NCBI GenBank assembly: GCA_028583605.1
Contig: CM053325.1
Location: 42,831,435-42,895,434 of the forward strand
DNA: 64,000 nucleotides
From: Dastarcus helophoroides
Taxonomy: Eukaryota; Arthropoda; Insecta; Coleoptera; Bothrideridae
Direction: 5' to 3'
The number at the start of each line of letters is the position of its first letter. The stretch's first letter is position 1. Below the pieces are notes generated by a model, which searched no databases, was not told where the DNA came from, and worked only from the letters and a program-made list of their open reading frames with translations. A program made the translations under genes and the position numbers. Below are positions 23,099 through 36,000 of this stretch, in pieces.

Positions 23099-24378
23099 CG
23101 AGGGCGTCCGATAAGTGCTTAGCCTCACCGCCCGATGGCGCCACTATCGCAAGAGAAATTTACTAGCATGTAGTATATTCTCGTGGACGGCTACTGTCGA
23201 AACTTCAGCCGAATCGGACTCGTAGTTTTGTTTTCACCGCGTGTGGAAGCGAGAGTGTCCGCTGATTTTAGAAAAGTGGAAAAAGAGTAATACCGGTCGG
23301 TGATTTGATTCTTGTTTTTGGAAGGGAAATCGCGCAACAAAATCAAATAGCGCTTGAATGCTGTATGCGGTGACTCTTTTTCTTCGATGGCGAACGTCAA
23401 AAATTGGTTTAATGAGTTTCAGCGTGGTCGCACGTCGGTTTTTGATGAGCCACGCTCAGGTGCCCCAAAAACGGTTACTATGGAGGATATCGTGACAAAA
23501 ATCCACGATCTCGTATTGGCAGTCCATCGATTAAAGGTACGCGAGATAGCTGAGACAGTAGGCATCTCAAAAGACCGCGTAGGTCATATCCTGAATGACA
23601 TTTTGAGCCTGAGAAAGCTGTCGGTACGATGGGTGCCGCGTTTACTAACTCCGGATAACAAGCACAACCGTGAGACCAGTTCAGAGCAGTGTTTGACGCT
23701 GTTTAAGTGCAATCCGAAGGAGTTTCTTCCTCGTTTCGTGACCGTCGACGAAACATGGATCCACTGGTACACGCCAGAGACCAAGGAACAGTGGAAACAG
23801 TGGATTTCACCCGGTGAACCTACTTCGAAAAAGGCGAAGACGGTCCTATCGGCCGGAAAGGTGATGGTTCCGTTTTCTGGGATTTATAAGGTGTGATCTA
23901 CATCGACTCCCTGGAGAAGGGCAAAACCATCGCAGGGCTGTACTATGCCGAGTTATTGGGCCGATTCGATGCCGTATTGCAGAAAAAACAGCCCCATTTA
24001 GAGAAGAAAAAAGTGCTCTTCCACCATGACAACGCACCGGCTCACACTTCCGCCCACGCCACAGCAAATTGGGCTGCGAACTGCTGTTCCATCCACCGTA
24101 TTCTCCAGATTTAGCCCCGTGCGACTTCTATTTATTTCCAAACTTGAAAAAGTCACTCGCCGGGCAGAAATTTGAGTCGAATGAGGAAGTCATCGCTGCC
24201 ACGGAGGCCTACTTTGTAGACCTCGAGAAAACGTATTTTTCAGACGGGTTAAGGAAGTTGAAGCATCGCTGGGTCAAGTGTATCGAGTTAAAAGGAGACT
24301 ACGTTGAGAAATAAATCGCCACTTTTCCAAAATTTTCGCTTTTCTTTTGTAGGCTAAGTACTTATCGGACCACCCTCG
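23099..24378 (+). mobile_element. Mariner transposon, irritans-type, complete but inactive
   Basis: A 1280-bp element with TA duplications (23097-23098 and 24379-24380) and 28-bp TIRs. The left CGAGGGCGTCCGATAAGTGC and the right, read as complement, CGAGGGTGGTCCGATAAGTA differ at a few positions. Size, TIRs, TA target and transposase order are all canonical for mariner. It retains both ends and the whole transposase length. It is far less A/T-rich than its neighbours, as expected of a comparatively recent, horizontally spreading family. Confidence 0.95.
23276..24314 (+). pseudogene. Mariner transposase (DD34D), multiply broken
   Basis: The cut-and-paste transposase of this element, about 345 residues. 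The start codon is GTG (23276) where ATG is expected. In-frame stops TAA 23288, TGA 23306 and TAG 23348 follow in the N-terminal helix-turn-helix part (YRSVI, FLFLEGKSRNKIK, then KNWFNEFQRGRTSV). The second helix-turn-helix reads REIAETVGISKDRVGHIL and the inter-domain linker WVPRLLTPDNK. Catalytic residues are VDETW (first Asp 23747-23749), HDNAPAH (second Asp 24028-24030) and PCDFYLF (third Asp 24123-24125). A 1-base loss near 23867 shifts the frame before FWD, and TAA 23887 follows. Second-to-third Asp spacing is 95 bases instead of 105, so about 10 bases were lost near 24069. It ends WVKCIELKGDYVEK and TAA. All three Asp codons remain, but no functional protein is possible. Confidence 0.95.
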
Positions 24379-24380
24379 TA

Positions 24381-26590
24381 TCTAGCGAAGAGTTAAAAAG
24401 TTCAGAATCTACTAAATTTGGCGATCAAAATAAAAAATTTGAGAGTCTTTTCTTTCATAATTTTGATTTCTGGCGAAGTTTTGAGTTTGACTCGCTTTTA
24501 TTACAAAATTTATTTTTATTGTTTTGGGCTTGTTTCTTCAACTTTGGATTAAAAAGATCAAATTAAAAAATAAATGAAGATGCAAAAGACCAAAAAATAT
24601 AAAATGAAAAGTTTTAAATTGAGATTTTGACGATACAATCAAAATTTCGAAATAAGAACTTTAAATATAACAAAATATTTTTTTAAAATTATACCTTAAT
24701 TTAGAAATATTGACCTTAAACCCAAATATTTAATTTTTTTCTGAAAATGTTGCTGAAAACTTAAACATTTTTAAAAAAAGTAAAATTTTTCAGAAAGTTT
24801 TGGTTAGTTTATTTATCTTTTTCGATATTTTAATTTTTTTTGAAGTTTCAAATTTAAACTTATGTATATTCTATTATTATTTTTTTCCAAAATTTCGACT
24901 TAAAATAAAATTTAGTCTTTCTCTGGCAAGTATAACCCTTTTTATCGACATGTTGATTTTAACTCTTTAATTTTAGACATTTTTTTTGAAATTATAAGTT
25001 GAGACTCGGTCTACAAGTTTAAGTTTGGAGTTTTCCGATATCCAAGTTTTAGCTCGAAAACCTAAAATGTCCAGGTCTCGAAATTGTAAGATTCATTTGG
25101 AAAAATTTTTAATCATAAATTTAGTTTGTTTTCTCCAAAATTTAAACTTTCCAAGAAGGTTAATTTTTTTCTTGAAATTTGGATATTCTTTCGAGGCGTC
25201 GAACTAGGATTCAAAATAAAAAATAACATAAAACATTCAAATTCAAATTAGTGCTTTTGCGTTTGAAATCAAACTTCTGCTAACATCTTTAGTAAAAATT
25301 CGAAATTTTTAATGTAAATATATATTTTAAGAATAAAAGTAAAAAATCCAGAAAAAAATGCAATTTCAATTATTTTTAAACTTCAATTTTTTATGGAAAA
25401 ATTGAAATTTCAAGATGATCGACAAATTTGCTGGAAAAAAAACGTAAATTTCAGTTTTAAAGACGAAATCTTGGAAAAAATTTTAGCTCTAGCTAAAAAG
25501 TTTCTGAAGATATTTAACATTTTAAGAATCGATTTTTTACACAAAAGTTTAAGAAGCAAAGGGAAGAACTTTCGGGTTTATACCAGAAATTTCGCGAAAA
25601 CGAATAATATTTAAAAAAAAGCACACAATTTTGACTTCCAAATTCTAAACAATCTAAAAAAATATCCCAATTTCGAGGCTACAGTCGAAAGCTTAAAAAA
25701 ATTGAAGTTTTCATGATAAAAATGACTATTTTAGTTTAAACGAAATGGTTGGAAGTTTGATTTAGACATCTTCTAAGATGTCACCATTTAAAGTTTACTT
25801 TATAAATTCCGATCCAAATTTGAAGATCCCAGCCTTAAAGTGACATATAATATTGTATTTTATTTTCTAAAATTTTGACTTAAAATTTAAACATTTTTTG
25901 GGTAAATTTGAAATAGTGCGATTACAGCGAAAAATTTGAGAAAATCGTATTTTGAAATTTTTGGAAGTTTTAGCAGCGTAAAAATCATTAGAATTTTAAT
26001 TTGCAATTTGGAAAAAAAATAAAATAGTTAAGTCAAAGTAGAATTTAAAAGAAAAAATTGACGAAAAATCGAAAATTTCACTAATACTTCAAAAAACAGA
26101 GATACCAATGGAAAGGAAAATAGAAGTTCAATGAAACAAGTAAATTTGGAGATTTCTAAAAAAAAGTTTTAATTTCTAGAAAAATTCTAATTTGCAAATA
26201 AAATTGTTAGGAAGGTCGAGGTTTCCTAACTTGAATGAAAAACACGCTACTGCTTTATTCCAAAGTTACAGCAGCAGAGGATATTTTTTTATTTTAAACT
26301 TGAAATTTTAGGAGAAGAGAAGAAATATTTCGAGTAATTTCTAGGTAAAAGTCAAAATTTCAAGAAAATGTCAAACATTTTGAAAAAAGATTCAAGTTAC
26401 AATTTAAAATTTCAATTTGAGTTAAAATTTTGAGAAAAAAGTCAATTTGTAAATGTGGAATTTGTAGACAGATTTTTAGACAGAAATGAAAGACTGGAAG
26501 TAAATTCCTAATTTTGAGATAAAAGTTACACGGATTTCTGTAAAATTCCAAACTTAAGGGTAAAGTAAAAACCATTTTAAGGATACAAAT
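24381..26590. repeat. Low-complexity AAATTTT / TTTCGA tract
   Basis: 2.2 kb of the degenerate AAATTTTGA texture, with both orientations mixed. No coding evidence was found. The open frames at 25025-25207 and 25393-25614 are low-complexity, Lys/Phe-rich chance readings. Confidence 0.5.
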
Positions 26591-26702
26591 TCAACCAACC
26601 GAAATAAACCGATATTTTTTCCGGTTCAGTTTCAGCGACGCGACGGAAATTATGGTTTTTTTTGGTTTCCGGTTTTCGGTTCAGTTTCGGTTCAAAGCCC
26701 TG
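26591..26702. repeat. CCGGTTTTCGGTTCAG-rich end, possible hAT-type terminus
   Basis: Repeats of CCGGTT(T/C)(T/A) and GGTTCAGTTTCGG end in GGTTCAAAGCCCTG. The complement, CAGGGCTTTGAACC, resembles termini of non-autonomous DNA elements in arthropods. No matching opposite end was located, so this is a lone end or fragment. Confidence 0.35.
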
Positions 26703-28159
26703 GTTTAAAGAAATCATGTTTTGTAATAGGAGTAAATTTAAAAACTAGCAAAATTATTAAATAATGAATAAATGTGCCTTCAGTCAAAGTAATCAATCAT
26801 ATTGACATTACTTAATAGCATAATAACACTTAACAACAGTTTGTTTCCATCCTCCTTTAAATACAAAGGTTTAAATCCGTAGCATTTACTTCAGAAATCC
26901 TAAGAAATGGACATCAAATAGTCCTTTTTCTCAAAAATGGCTAACTCTAGGTAATTATTTCAAGACACAAGATTTATTTGGAATACATTACCCTTTTATT
27001 TGGCGCTGTCCATTTAACCAAAATAGGACCATGCTAAAAGTTTTGATGAGTAAAAGAGATAGGTGGGCCGAGGAAACTACCACTCAGTATATCGCTTTCA
27101 CCAAGAATCTAAAAAATGATTAGCCTTCGTAACCTAAATTATTTTTCAAATTTTCACACGCTCGATAAAAAAGTTAGAGTTCTAATTAAAATAATGTTTT
27201 TTCTTGACAACTTTGACAGCCGAAACTACTAGAATTTTGCGAAAATTTTAGTTGTTGGCCTCAACAACTTTACTAAGATGCCAAATTTTCACATTTTCTT
27301 AGATGAGTACTTCGCCAGATATCGATCGCGGCAATTCCCAATGGGAGACACTGTAAAGTGAAATGTAGTGATCGATAAATTGTCGAACAAAAAATTTCCC
27401 CAGGCGACAAATTGTGTAAAAGCGACACTTTTATAATTATTAAATGGGAGCGAAAGAATTTATTAATGCCTAATATTTCAACCCTTTCATGAATTTATAA
27501 TTTCCTTTACTTAAAAATTTATAAAACCTTAGTAACCAATTCGTACTGCAAAAGTTCCTCATATATGCTCCCGTTTTAAAACAAATTGCTGCACGTTTTA
27601 AAAGAAAAAGTTAATAAAGAGTTCAACGACATCACCATTGTCACGTTTTATTTAGTATTCTTTTAGTTACGGGATTGATGCAGGAACACATAATTCCAAA
27701 TTATATGACATTTGATTCTAAATGGGCTCGTTCGAATACTTTATTTACTGAAAAAAGACCAATAATGCGACCAAAAGGATATATTCAGTTGTTGCTATAT
27801 CGGCGTTATTCAAATAGGGACTGCAGAATACTTCACGAAGAAGTGATAAAATGAATTTCCCCTTTTTTTAACCCCAAAAATCTGAAAATGCGCCTGCAGA
27901 AATAAATTTATACAAACGAAAGCGAATACTCAGCAAACACAAGAATATTAAAACTATCCCCAGAAATATGAGGGATTTTGTAAAGTTATACTTACATTGA
28001 AAGAATAAATAGCAAATAAATGCAATATTTAAAATTGATTTTCAAAGCTTTTATCACATTTATCAGAAAGGGGTGTTCAAGAAATACAAAAACACACTTT
28101 CACTGATTTTATAACCCCACTCTCTGTATAATCAAAAATAGGAGAACCACAAACTCCGT
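26703..28159. other. Spacer with two MITE fragments
   Basis: 26920-27125 is a diverged inverted copy of 20210-20400. 27190-27358 (GTTGTTGGCCTCAACAACTT, AGATATCGATCGCGGCAATT, ending CACTGTA) is a half-copy of the MITE at 41126-41515. The remaining 27.4-28.1 kb shows nothing recognisable. Confidence 0.5.
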
Positions 28160-28167
28160 CCCTCAAG

Positions 28168-31038
28168 TAGGACCGGATTTAAGGCGATCCGGCCAACTAA
28201 CCCCATCACCACCAAAATTAAGAAAAAGTTATTTTTCGAAAATTAAAGCAAATTGCTTTTGACAATAAAGGATAAATTATAAATTATTCAAATAATTAAA
28301 AATATATTTATTTTAAGGTCGCATTGATGGATGAGATTTGTTATTGTGTTTATTATAGTACTACTTGCTACCCGCAGCTTCATCCACGTGGAATTAGATA
28401 ACTGTTTCTAGAAAACGTTAACAATTTACTTCCTTGAGGTTTGATTTTCTTAAAAAAACATTTCATATAAAGCATTGCCTATTTTCCGGTGCAGTCATTA
28501 ATTGAATTTACTAACCAAGTTTAGGTTTCAATATTCAGAGATTTAGGTTATGCATTGGTCTGTTAATAGTTAGCTACATGGGTGAAGGCAGAATTTCCTT
28601 CAAGAGGGAGCAACAATCATTCTGAAAAATTCATGGACAAAAAAGAAAACCTTCCTGCTGAGTAATAATGTAAATATATTTTCACTTTAAAAACTACACG
28701 AATTGGGGGAGATCAAATTATCAGATTTAACGTCAAAATTTCGAAAAACAGCCAAACTTTAAGAATAAATTAAGTGGAAATTTAAAATAAAAAAAAAGAA
28801 GTTTCCAAAGATTGATTCTTGTGAAAAAAGTGACAACTTCTATAGCAGGTCAAATTTAAAACAAAAAATATTTCAACTTTTAAAAATATTTCTCTGATAA
28901 TTTTTATTTCATTTAAATGTTAACATATTTTTGAAATTTACAAGAAATCTTTTTCTCAAAATATTCTAAAAATACTGTTCCCAGACCTAGATTTCTATTA
29001 AAATTTCGATCCATTTTTAAGAAAATAAACGAATTTTGTAAAAAAGTCGAGATTTAAAAAAAAATCAATTTTAAATGGGAATGTCCAGAAAGAGAATATA
29101 TCGAGTTTTGAGGTAAAAGTCAAAATTTGCGGAAAAAATAAATTTCTAACAATAATTTGAAATGAGTGGGAATCAAATTTAAAAAAGAAATTAAGAAAAA
29201 AGACATAACTAACAAAACAAACTTCGAAACAATATCATGATTTTTGAAAAATACGTACAATTTAGAAAAATTAATAGAAAAAGATCGCACTTTCTGGAAA
29301 ATATTTTAACTTTTCAAGAGAAAAACCAATTTAAGGATTAAAATTGGAATTTTGAAAATAAATTAGTAATTTATTTACACTAAAGTCATTAAATTGATAC
29401 AAAATATTTTTCTTTAAATCCTCAATTATATTTTCCTTATCATTTTTATTAACATTTCGATCCAATTTAGAGAGAAAACATTTTCCGAACCCTAAAATAT
29501 CACATTTTGAGCGGAAATTTGCTGAAAAAGACAACAATTAAGAAACATTGCGGAGTTTTGAAATAAATAAACGATTTTTAAACAGAAGTTCAAAAAAGCA
29601 GAATTTTGACAATAAAATCTACATTTCGAAAAAGTCAAATTCTGAGGTAAAGGCAAATTTTATGAAAAAGACTATTTTAGGAAAAAAGTAAACATTTTAA
29701 GAAAAAAGACGAATTTATAAAGAAACTATTAAATATCGGATATTGAGATAAAATTTAAAATTTCCTGAAAAAGAAACCAGCCGATATTTAAAAAAAAAAC
29801 AGATTCCTAATGTTAAAAATTAGCTCAATGTTCGAAATTAGAGAAAAAACAAAATTTCGAGAAAACTTCGAAAAGCACAAAAAATTTACAATGTTCCAGA
29901 GAAAGTTAAATTTTAAGAAAAAAGTCTAAATTTAGAAAAAAAATAATCTAAACTCTTAGAAAAAGACGAAATTAGGAGAAAATGATTGAAGTTCTCCAAA
30001 ACAGTTCTAAAATTTGAGAAAAAGCGTTTAATTTTTTAGTAAAAATTTCAAATTTTTCAAAAAGAGTCAGATTTTATCACAATTAAGCAAAAAAGCCAAT
30101 TTTAAGAAAAAAAAAGCGACATTTTAAGAAAAATTGGAAATTTCCTGGGTTAATATTTATTTTCTCATGACTGTTCAACTCAGAAGAAGACATGTGCCAT
30201 ACCTTGCCTCATGTGGCGTCAGAAAATTTCCAATATTGTGATACACATCGAAATTTTGACAGACAAATTGAAACTTCCAGAAAATTTTTTCGTAATTTTT
30301 TTACAAAAATTTAAAATTTCAAACAAATATACTTTTTTCATCAGAAGATCGACTAAATTTTGAGGAAAAGGTAAATTTTAACAAACTGAAATTTGCAGAA
30401 TTAAAAAAGTCAAAATTTTCTAATAAAGCCGAATTTCGAGAAATGGCGAAATTTCAGAAAAAAAAATCGACGAATTTTTTAAATAAAAATTCGAAATTTT
30501 GACAAAGTCATATTTGATACAAGAAGTGGAATTTTATAAATAATTGTAAAATTTCTAAAAAAAAGACAAATTTTATAAAAACACGAAATTAGAGAGAAAA
30601 AGTCGATATTTCGAAAAAATATTTCAAGAAAAAAATGAATTTTTAAGGTGGCAAGAAAATTTTTTGTCTCCCGTTAAATACATAAATTTTCGGTTTGCTG
30701 CATGAACTAGAGGGGAGCAAGCGCCCTGCCCTGACCTATTGTAGCTGCACCTATGGTTAGCAAGGATATATTTCTTAATATTACGTGTAAAAGATAATAA
30801 AGCAAAACGGTCTAAAATATTATTAAAAAAAATAGTTACCAGAAATAACATTTTAGGTAATCAGCTATCCAAAGTTAGAAACAGTTTACGCAATTTCATG
30901 GTTTGTTAAATTAAAAGACTTCGATTTGCACAAACTTTATTTTATTTCTGATAGCTGCTCAGCCAAAAGAAAATATAAAAAAATATAGAGCCCCGCAAAA
31001 AAACTAATCGGGCCCCGCACTTATTGGATCTGGGCCTG
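28168..31038. mobile_element. hAT-like non-autonomous element, copy 2
   Basis: A 2871-bp element flanked by an exact 8-bp duplication, CCCTCAAG (28160-28167 and 31039-31046). Ends are TAGGACCGGATTTAAGGCG and GGATCTGGGCCTG. It aligns along most of its length with copy 1 at 11270. Shared landmarks are GCAAATTGCTTTTGAC, GTCCACGTGGAA-like text, TAGGTTATGCATTG, CTTCAAGAGGG, ATGTGGCGTCAGAAAAT and ATGAGGCAAGG as complement. The interior from 28.7 kb is low-complexity. No transposase is visible. The exact duplication defines both ends of this family. Confidence 0.85.
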
Positions 31039-31046
31039 CCCTCAAG

Positions 31047-32001
31047 TGATTAGCCGTAAAAATCTTTTCAAATTTTATTGATATTTATAATTTAAAAAGC
31101 TTAAGATTTACCAACAAAAGAACTGTGCAAAAACCAAAAATGTTTTGTCCACTTAGGAAAAACGTGCTTCAAAATATATTTCATTACAACAAGAACAAAA
31201 AAATAAGAAATCAAAGATGCAACATGTATGTACTGTTGTGCCCCTGAAAAATATATTGGGTGTTACAGGATCATGGTACACCCCCTTATTTTTTTATTTA
31301 CAAAGATAACATTTTAAAACTTGATATACTTATGAAATGTCAAATTTTGACGTAAAAATAACATTTCTATTGCTGTCACTTTCACTACTATGCAACTGAT
31401 ACTGTCGAGTTAAACTGAAAATGTCGAAAATTTAAAAAAAAATCAATTTTGAGCTTTCTTTTTTTATTCTTTTTTGCAAAATTATACGTTTGTTTTTTCA
31501 GTTTTTATATTATTTCTACAAAAATTTAATTACAAACTCAAACTTTGGACTTTTTAGAAATAGGTGGACTTTTTTTTCTAAATTTAGACTTTAATATCAA
31601 AATATTGACTATTTTAAAATTTTCTGAATTTTCTAATAATTTAATTTTTTTGCAAAATTTTTAGCTTCCGACATTAAATATGCTAATTTTGTAGTTTTTT
31701 CCTAAAACTTCGATTTCAACTTCAAAGTTTTAATTCTTTAAGAATTTTGATTTTTATTTTACGAAATTCAAGCATTAATCTCTATATTTTAACCCAAGAT
31801 GAATAAAAAAAAAATTTGGAGCATTTTGTGGAAATTTTTTAGCCTTTCAATTTTTACTTATTTTCTCCCCAAGTCGCCAATATTTACGTTTTGTCCAACA
31901 TTTTGACTTTAAACAACACATTCTAATTCTTTATAAAGGATTTTCGAAATATAAAGAACATTTTTTATTACATTATGGGTAATAGGTTTATGAAAATTAA
32001 A
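31047..32001. repeat. Fragment of the CGGGTGTAAC element plus low-complexity DNA
   Basis: 31258-31400 (GGGTGTTACAGGATCATGG, then ATGAAATGTCAAATTTTGAC) matches the left 140 bp of the element at 17299. The remainder to 32.0 kb is TTTTAAAATTT-type low-complexity DNA. Confidence 0.6.
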
Positions 32002-32005
32002 ATAC

Positions 32006-32351
32006 TGTAGCGAAATGTAAATTATAGAATTTAGTACGTAAGAAAATTTTCTAGCAAAATCTGATAAGTGAAAGCGGCGGCCATAATAAAGCAAACGGCA
32101 GGTAAGCGTCTCAGAAATTTCAGTAAACGATAAGCCTTATCTGCTGGATTTTTCTAGAACCCGGAAGCGAAAACTATATAAGAAGGGCGTCTTTCCCTCT
32201 AGTCCGTCAGCCAGAAGTAAGTGCAGTTAGTTAGTGTGTTAGTAGTTAGAAGTAAGTTAATTATTCAGTTGTAGTGTTCCGAGTTTAGTTTGGAAATAAC
32301 GTGGTTATAATTCACCCGTAATAATCATTTCGAACCGATAAACGCGCAACA
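32006..32351 (+). mobile_element. Solo LTR, copy 3
   Basis: A 346-bp LTR from TGTAGCGAAATG to AAACGCGCAACA with the exact 4-bp duplication ATAC (32002-32005 and 32352-32355). TATATAAG lies at 32175-32182, with a CAGTT-rich leader after it (GTGCAGTTAGTTAGTG) as in the other copies. It is moderately diverged from copies 2 and 4. Confidence 0.9.
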
Positions 32352-32355
32352 ATAC

Positions 32356-34840
32356 CAAAATTTAATCTTCACTTTCAATTTCTAAATATAGTTTCTAATA
32401 TAATCTGGATTTTTTTATCAAAAACGGAAGCTATTTAATCAAAATCTTGACTTTAAAAGAAAGATTTTAATTTTTTCAATGATTTTGATTTCTGGTGCAA
32501 AATTTTGTCCTAAGCCTTGAAATGTCGACCTTTGCTTCAATATGTCTGGAATTTCACTTTTTGCCTGAAACTTTTACTGAACTCGGAATTTGACATTCGT
32601 TAGTTATTTTTACTTTTTCATCCTAATCTCGAAGTATTTGATCTTAGATTTCCAATGTAAACTTGAAAATTTAAATAATTTTCTTCCGAGTTTTTTATAA
32701 TCTTAAGTTATCCAAGTTTCTTCTGAAAGGTTATTTTCCACATTAAAATATATAACCAAATAGACTAAGAAATTATTTAAACCAAAATAATTTGTTCTAC
32801 AAGTAATCATTTTTCAACTCTACTGTAAAAATAATCTACATTTATTTGAGTCATGAAAGATATAAATGCAGATCTTTTACTATATTCCTTTACTAAACAC
32901 ATGATGAACATTTTAAGGTTTTCAGTACAGTATGTAAACTGGATTTACGATTAGATTCTAAGGATAGTAATAGAATAATAACTAACCCCTCAGTAAGGGG
33001 CCGCTGACATAGATAGCCCGCCACAAAATTTAGAGCCAGTCCGTCCCTGCTTAAAACAGTTTAATGAAAAAGATCTTACCTCTGTTTAGATTCCTAAGAA
33101 AACCTAGAGGGAAATGGAGCCCTTAAATATTGTCTGAAACTTTTAAAAGAAGGTAGAACGAAACCTAGAATCTCTTTAAAAAACTTTTGGCATTACGTCG
33201 AAACGGCGCAATAATCGATGTAGTTATAATTCACTTGCCATTTAATATTAAAGTTTATTTTTAATTCGGTGTCTCGTCTTTGGTCCACATTAGTATTTGA
33301 TAAAGTGAAAACCATATGTGACTTTCAAATTTTGATGATAGCACAGAGCGTAGACGCATGTGTTTCAGCATTTCAGGATCAGCTTCTCTCTGTTATCGAA
33401 GTCGCAACTTCAGTTTGGCGCGCTCCTTTCAGGTTTACGTACCGTTTCGGCTCTTTGGCTAGTTACCACGTGTTATTTTCATTTCAACCACTTACGCTTA
33501 TTTGGTATACCGAATTGAATAGAGCGAAGAATATCGTCGTCTCTTGATATAAAGGTAAACCCATTTTAATTTAGGTCTGGTGCAAGATTATTTCATTAAA
33601 TTTAGGGTGATCTGAGTTAATTCTCGGTCCGAACACAATTTACTCATTAGTGTATCCAAAGCACGTAGGTTAATTGTATAATTTACATTGAGTTTTTGGG
33701 TGAATCGATGCGCCTATAATTGTTAAATTTTGAGGCCTAAATTACTCTTTATTTCGTTCAGTTATCTTCAAACTAATACATTAGCAGAATTAATTTGAGT
33801 TAAAGTTTATTTAATTTTGGATTTTTTGCTTTTATTTATTATATCTAAAAATTATTGTTTTTTAGTATTTTGTAATACAGTATGGTAAAAATATTCAGCA
33901 ACCATTAACAGACTGGGCACACATGTTGAGGGACCACAAACTTTTAGGTCATTTTCAAAAGAGATAATTTAAAGAAAAATGGGCATACAGACTAATAAAC
34001 AATAGCAATTAAAGATCAGAGTTTGCAATTTTCAGGCCCCGAATTTAAAAATTTCTTTACATCAGCAGATTTTGACTAATCATAAGAAAACTAAGTGTCG
34101 ACATTTTTCCAAATTTTTGTTTATCTTCAAAAAGGTCCACGGACTTCAATAATTTTTTGTAGAGATCTAATCATATAGCTGTTATAAATAATTTAATTGC
34201 CTTTAGTTTGAATGGCCTTCTATAATGAGATCGTTCAGAAAACGATGGTAGTGTTTTGAAAAGGATGGTTAATAGTTTTAGATAAGAAATTTTTATTGCG
34301 CCTAAATTGAATGGAAAATAGTTAACAAAATTCGGTAATTACAGATATTCGCTTATTTGAGCATAGATACTTTAAAACAGTGAGTGTTATTTTTCAACCA
34401 AAAAGGATCCTAAAGAAACTCCGAAAATTACAAAACCCTACGATTTTTTTCTTGTGTTTGGAATGGTTAAACTTATTTTTTTGTGAATTTTTCACTTTTA
34501 TAATTTTTTTTTTATGTTGAAAATATTTTTTTTTAAATATTAGTTAATATACTCTGTATGGATCGAAACCGAAGCACATATAAATTTGTCAAATACCTAG
34601 TACGGTGTATATAGTCTGCTTCTAATTTAAGTTAAATTAAATATAAGTCATAGCGACTTTTTTTGATGTTTATGGTATTGTAGAACACCATGAGAAGTTG
34701 AAAAGTAATGCCTCTATAAACTCGAAAAAAACATTTGCTTAGAGTTAATGCAGACCACAACAAAAGTTGCCACTGCATATTGCTCGCGAGTTACGAGTTT
34801 GGCTGAGTAGGGTTTTGAAAAAATAGAAATGTTGGTTTTA
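32356..34840. other. Low-complexity then unassigned DNA
   Basis: 32.36-32.76 kb continues the AAATTTT texture. 32.98-33.26 kb has GGGGCCGCTGACATAG and CGTCGAAACGGCGC, which may be element scraps. The 92-codon frame at 33269-33547 has no known motif or clear start and is not called. The rest shows nothing recognisable. Confidence 0.4.
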
Positions 34841-34980
34841 ATTTTTTTTTGTGGAACGGACTGGTCATTGGTTATCTTCAAAAATTGAAATACAAATCTT
34901 TTCCCCGGAAACCAAGAAATCTTAAACAAAGGTTGCTCTAGCGCGTTTCGATAGCCAAGCTATCATCTTCAGAGAGATAC
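34841..34980 (-). mobile_element. PLE terminal repeat, solitary copy C
   Basis: A 140-bp fragment in minus orientation, from GTGGAACGGACTGGTCATTG to CTTCAGAGAGATAC. It has the best-preserved hammerhead-like core in the window at 34946-34972: on the minus strand CTGAAGA, T, stem GATAGC, loop TTG, stem GCTATC, GAAA. It ends abruptly inside unrelated DNA, so only the terminal part was inserted or kept. Confidence 0.8.
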
Positions 34981-36000
34981 TTTTCGAGTTTAAACTTGAA
35001 TTTTGTAGTTTCTCTTGATTTTGGACCACCTCGAAGCTCGTTTTTAATTAAAAATCACCGAAACCAAACATTATTATAATCTCAAATGTAAACACAATGT
35101 ACTTAGAAAAAAAAAACAAATGAATTTAAAAAAAAAACTCAAAATTTATAACACGAATTCGACGTTTAGCTCGAAATTTCGATTTTAAAGTTAAATTTTT
35201 TGAAAAGGGTAACATGTTTCAAGTTTAAGTCAAAAACAAAATCTAAAAATATATGTATACGGTATTCTTAAAAAGCATAATTTAAAACGAAATTTCTACA
35301 AAAGGTTAGATATTTTGAAATTAAATCCGAAACTTCAAAGAAAAAATCAAAATTTTGGAGTTCAGGTCAAACTTACAATATCAAATCAAAATTTGTAGAA
35401 AAAAGGTTAAATTTCCAGTTTTAGGGCAAAATTAAAAAAAAGTTCAAATTCCAAGAAGAGTCAATTTTTTTTGAAAAATTGTGCAATTTGAAAAAAAAGA
35501 GTGAATGTTTTTAGAAAAAACATTAAGTATTAGTTTTAAAGTAGTAGTTTAAAATAATAACAATTTTTGAATTATAAAAAATGTAAGGTTTTGAAAAATG
35601 GATTGTGGTCAAAATGAAAATTTTTTAAATTATACATTTCAAGTTATTTTTATTAACTAATTTTGTAACATTATAAGTATTAGCTTGAAATATTTATCTT
35701 TTAATTTCAAATTTAAATATTCATGATTCACAAAATCTTGCTCATAAAAATATTAATTGGTCGAGACTTCTTTTAAAATTTTCGAGAAAAGATCTAAATA
35801 TTTAGGAAATATCTAAATTTCCAGTCAAATAAAATTAGAAAAAAACAGTTTGAATTCATTAATAAAAATTTCTCAAAAAACTTTAATTTCATATTTCTAA
35901 TTTTCTTTTCAATTTTTGCTCTTTCGAGCAAAAAGAACAGTATTTGAGGTTAAATCAAAATTTTCAGTTCAGAGATTTCCAGTTTTTTAATAACTCACTT
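34981..36000. repeat. Low-complexity AAATTTT-type tract
   Basis: Same degenerate texture as 6691-8752, with no coding signal. Confidence 0.5.

Noticed and set aside
33269..33547. 92-codon frame with CGTCGAAACGGCG and GTCTCGTC upstream, suggestive of a retrotransposon leader
   Set aside because: No gag-like motif, no LTR pair and no primer-binding site that I could verify.
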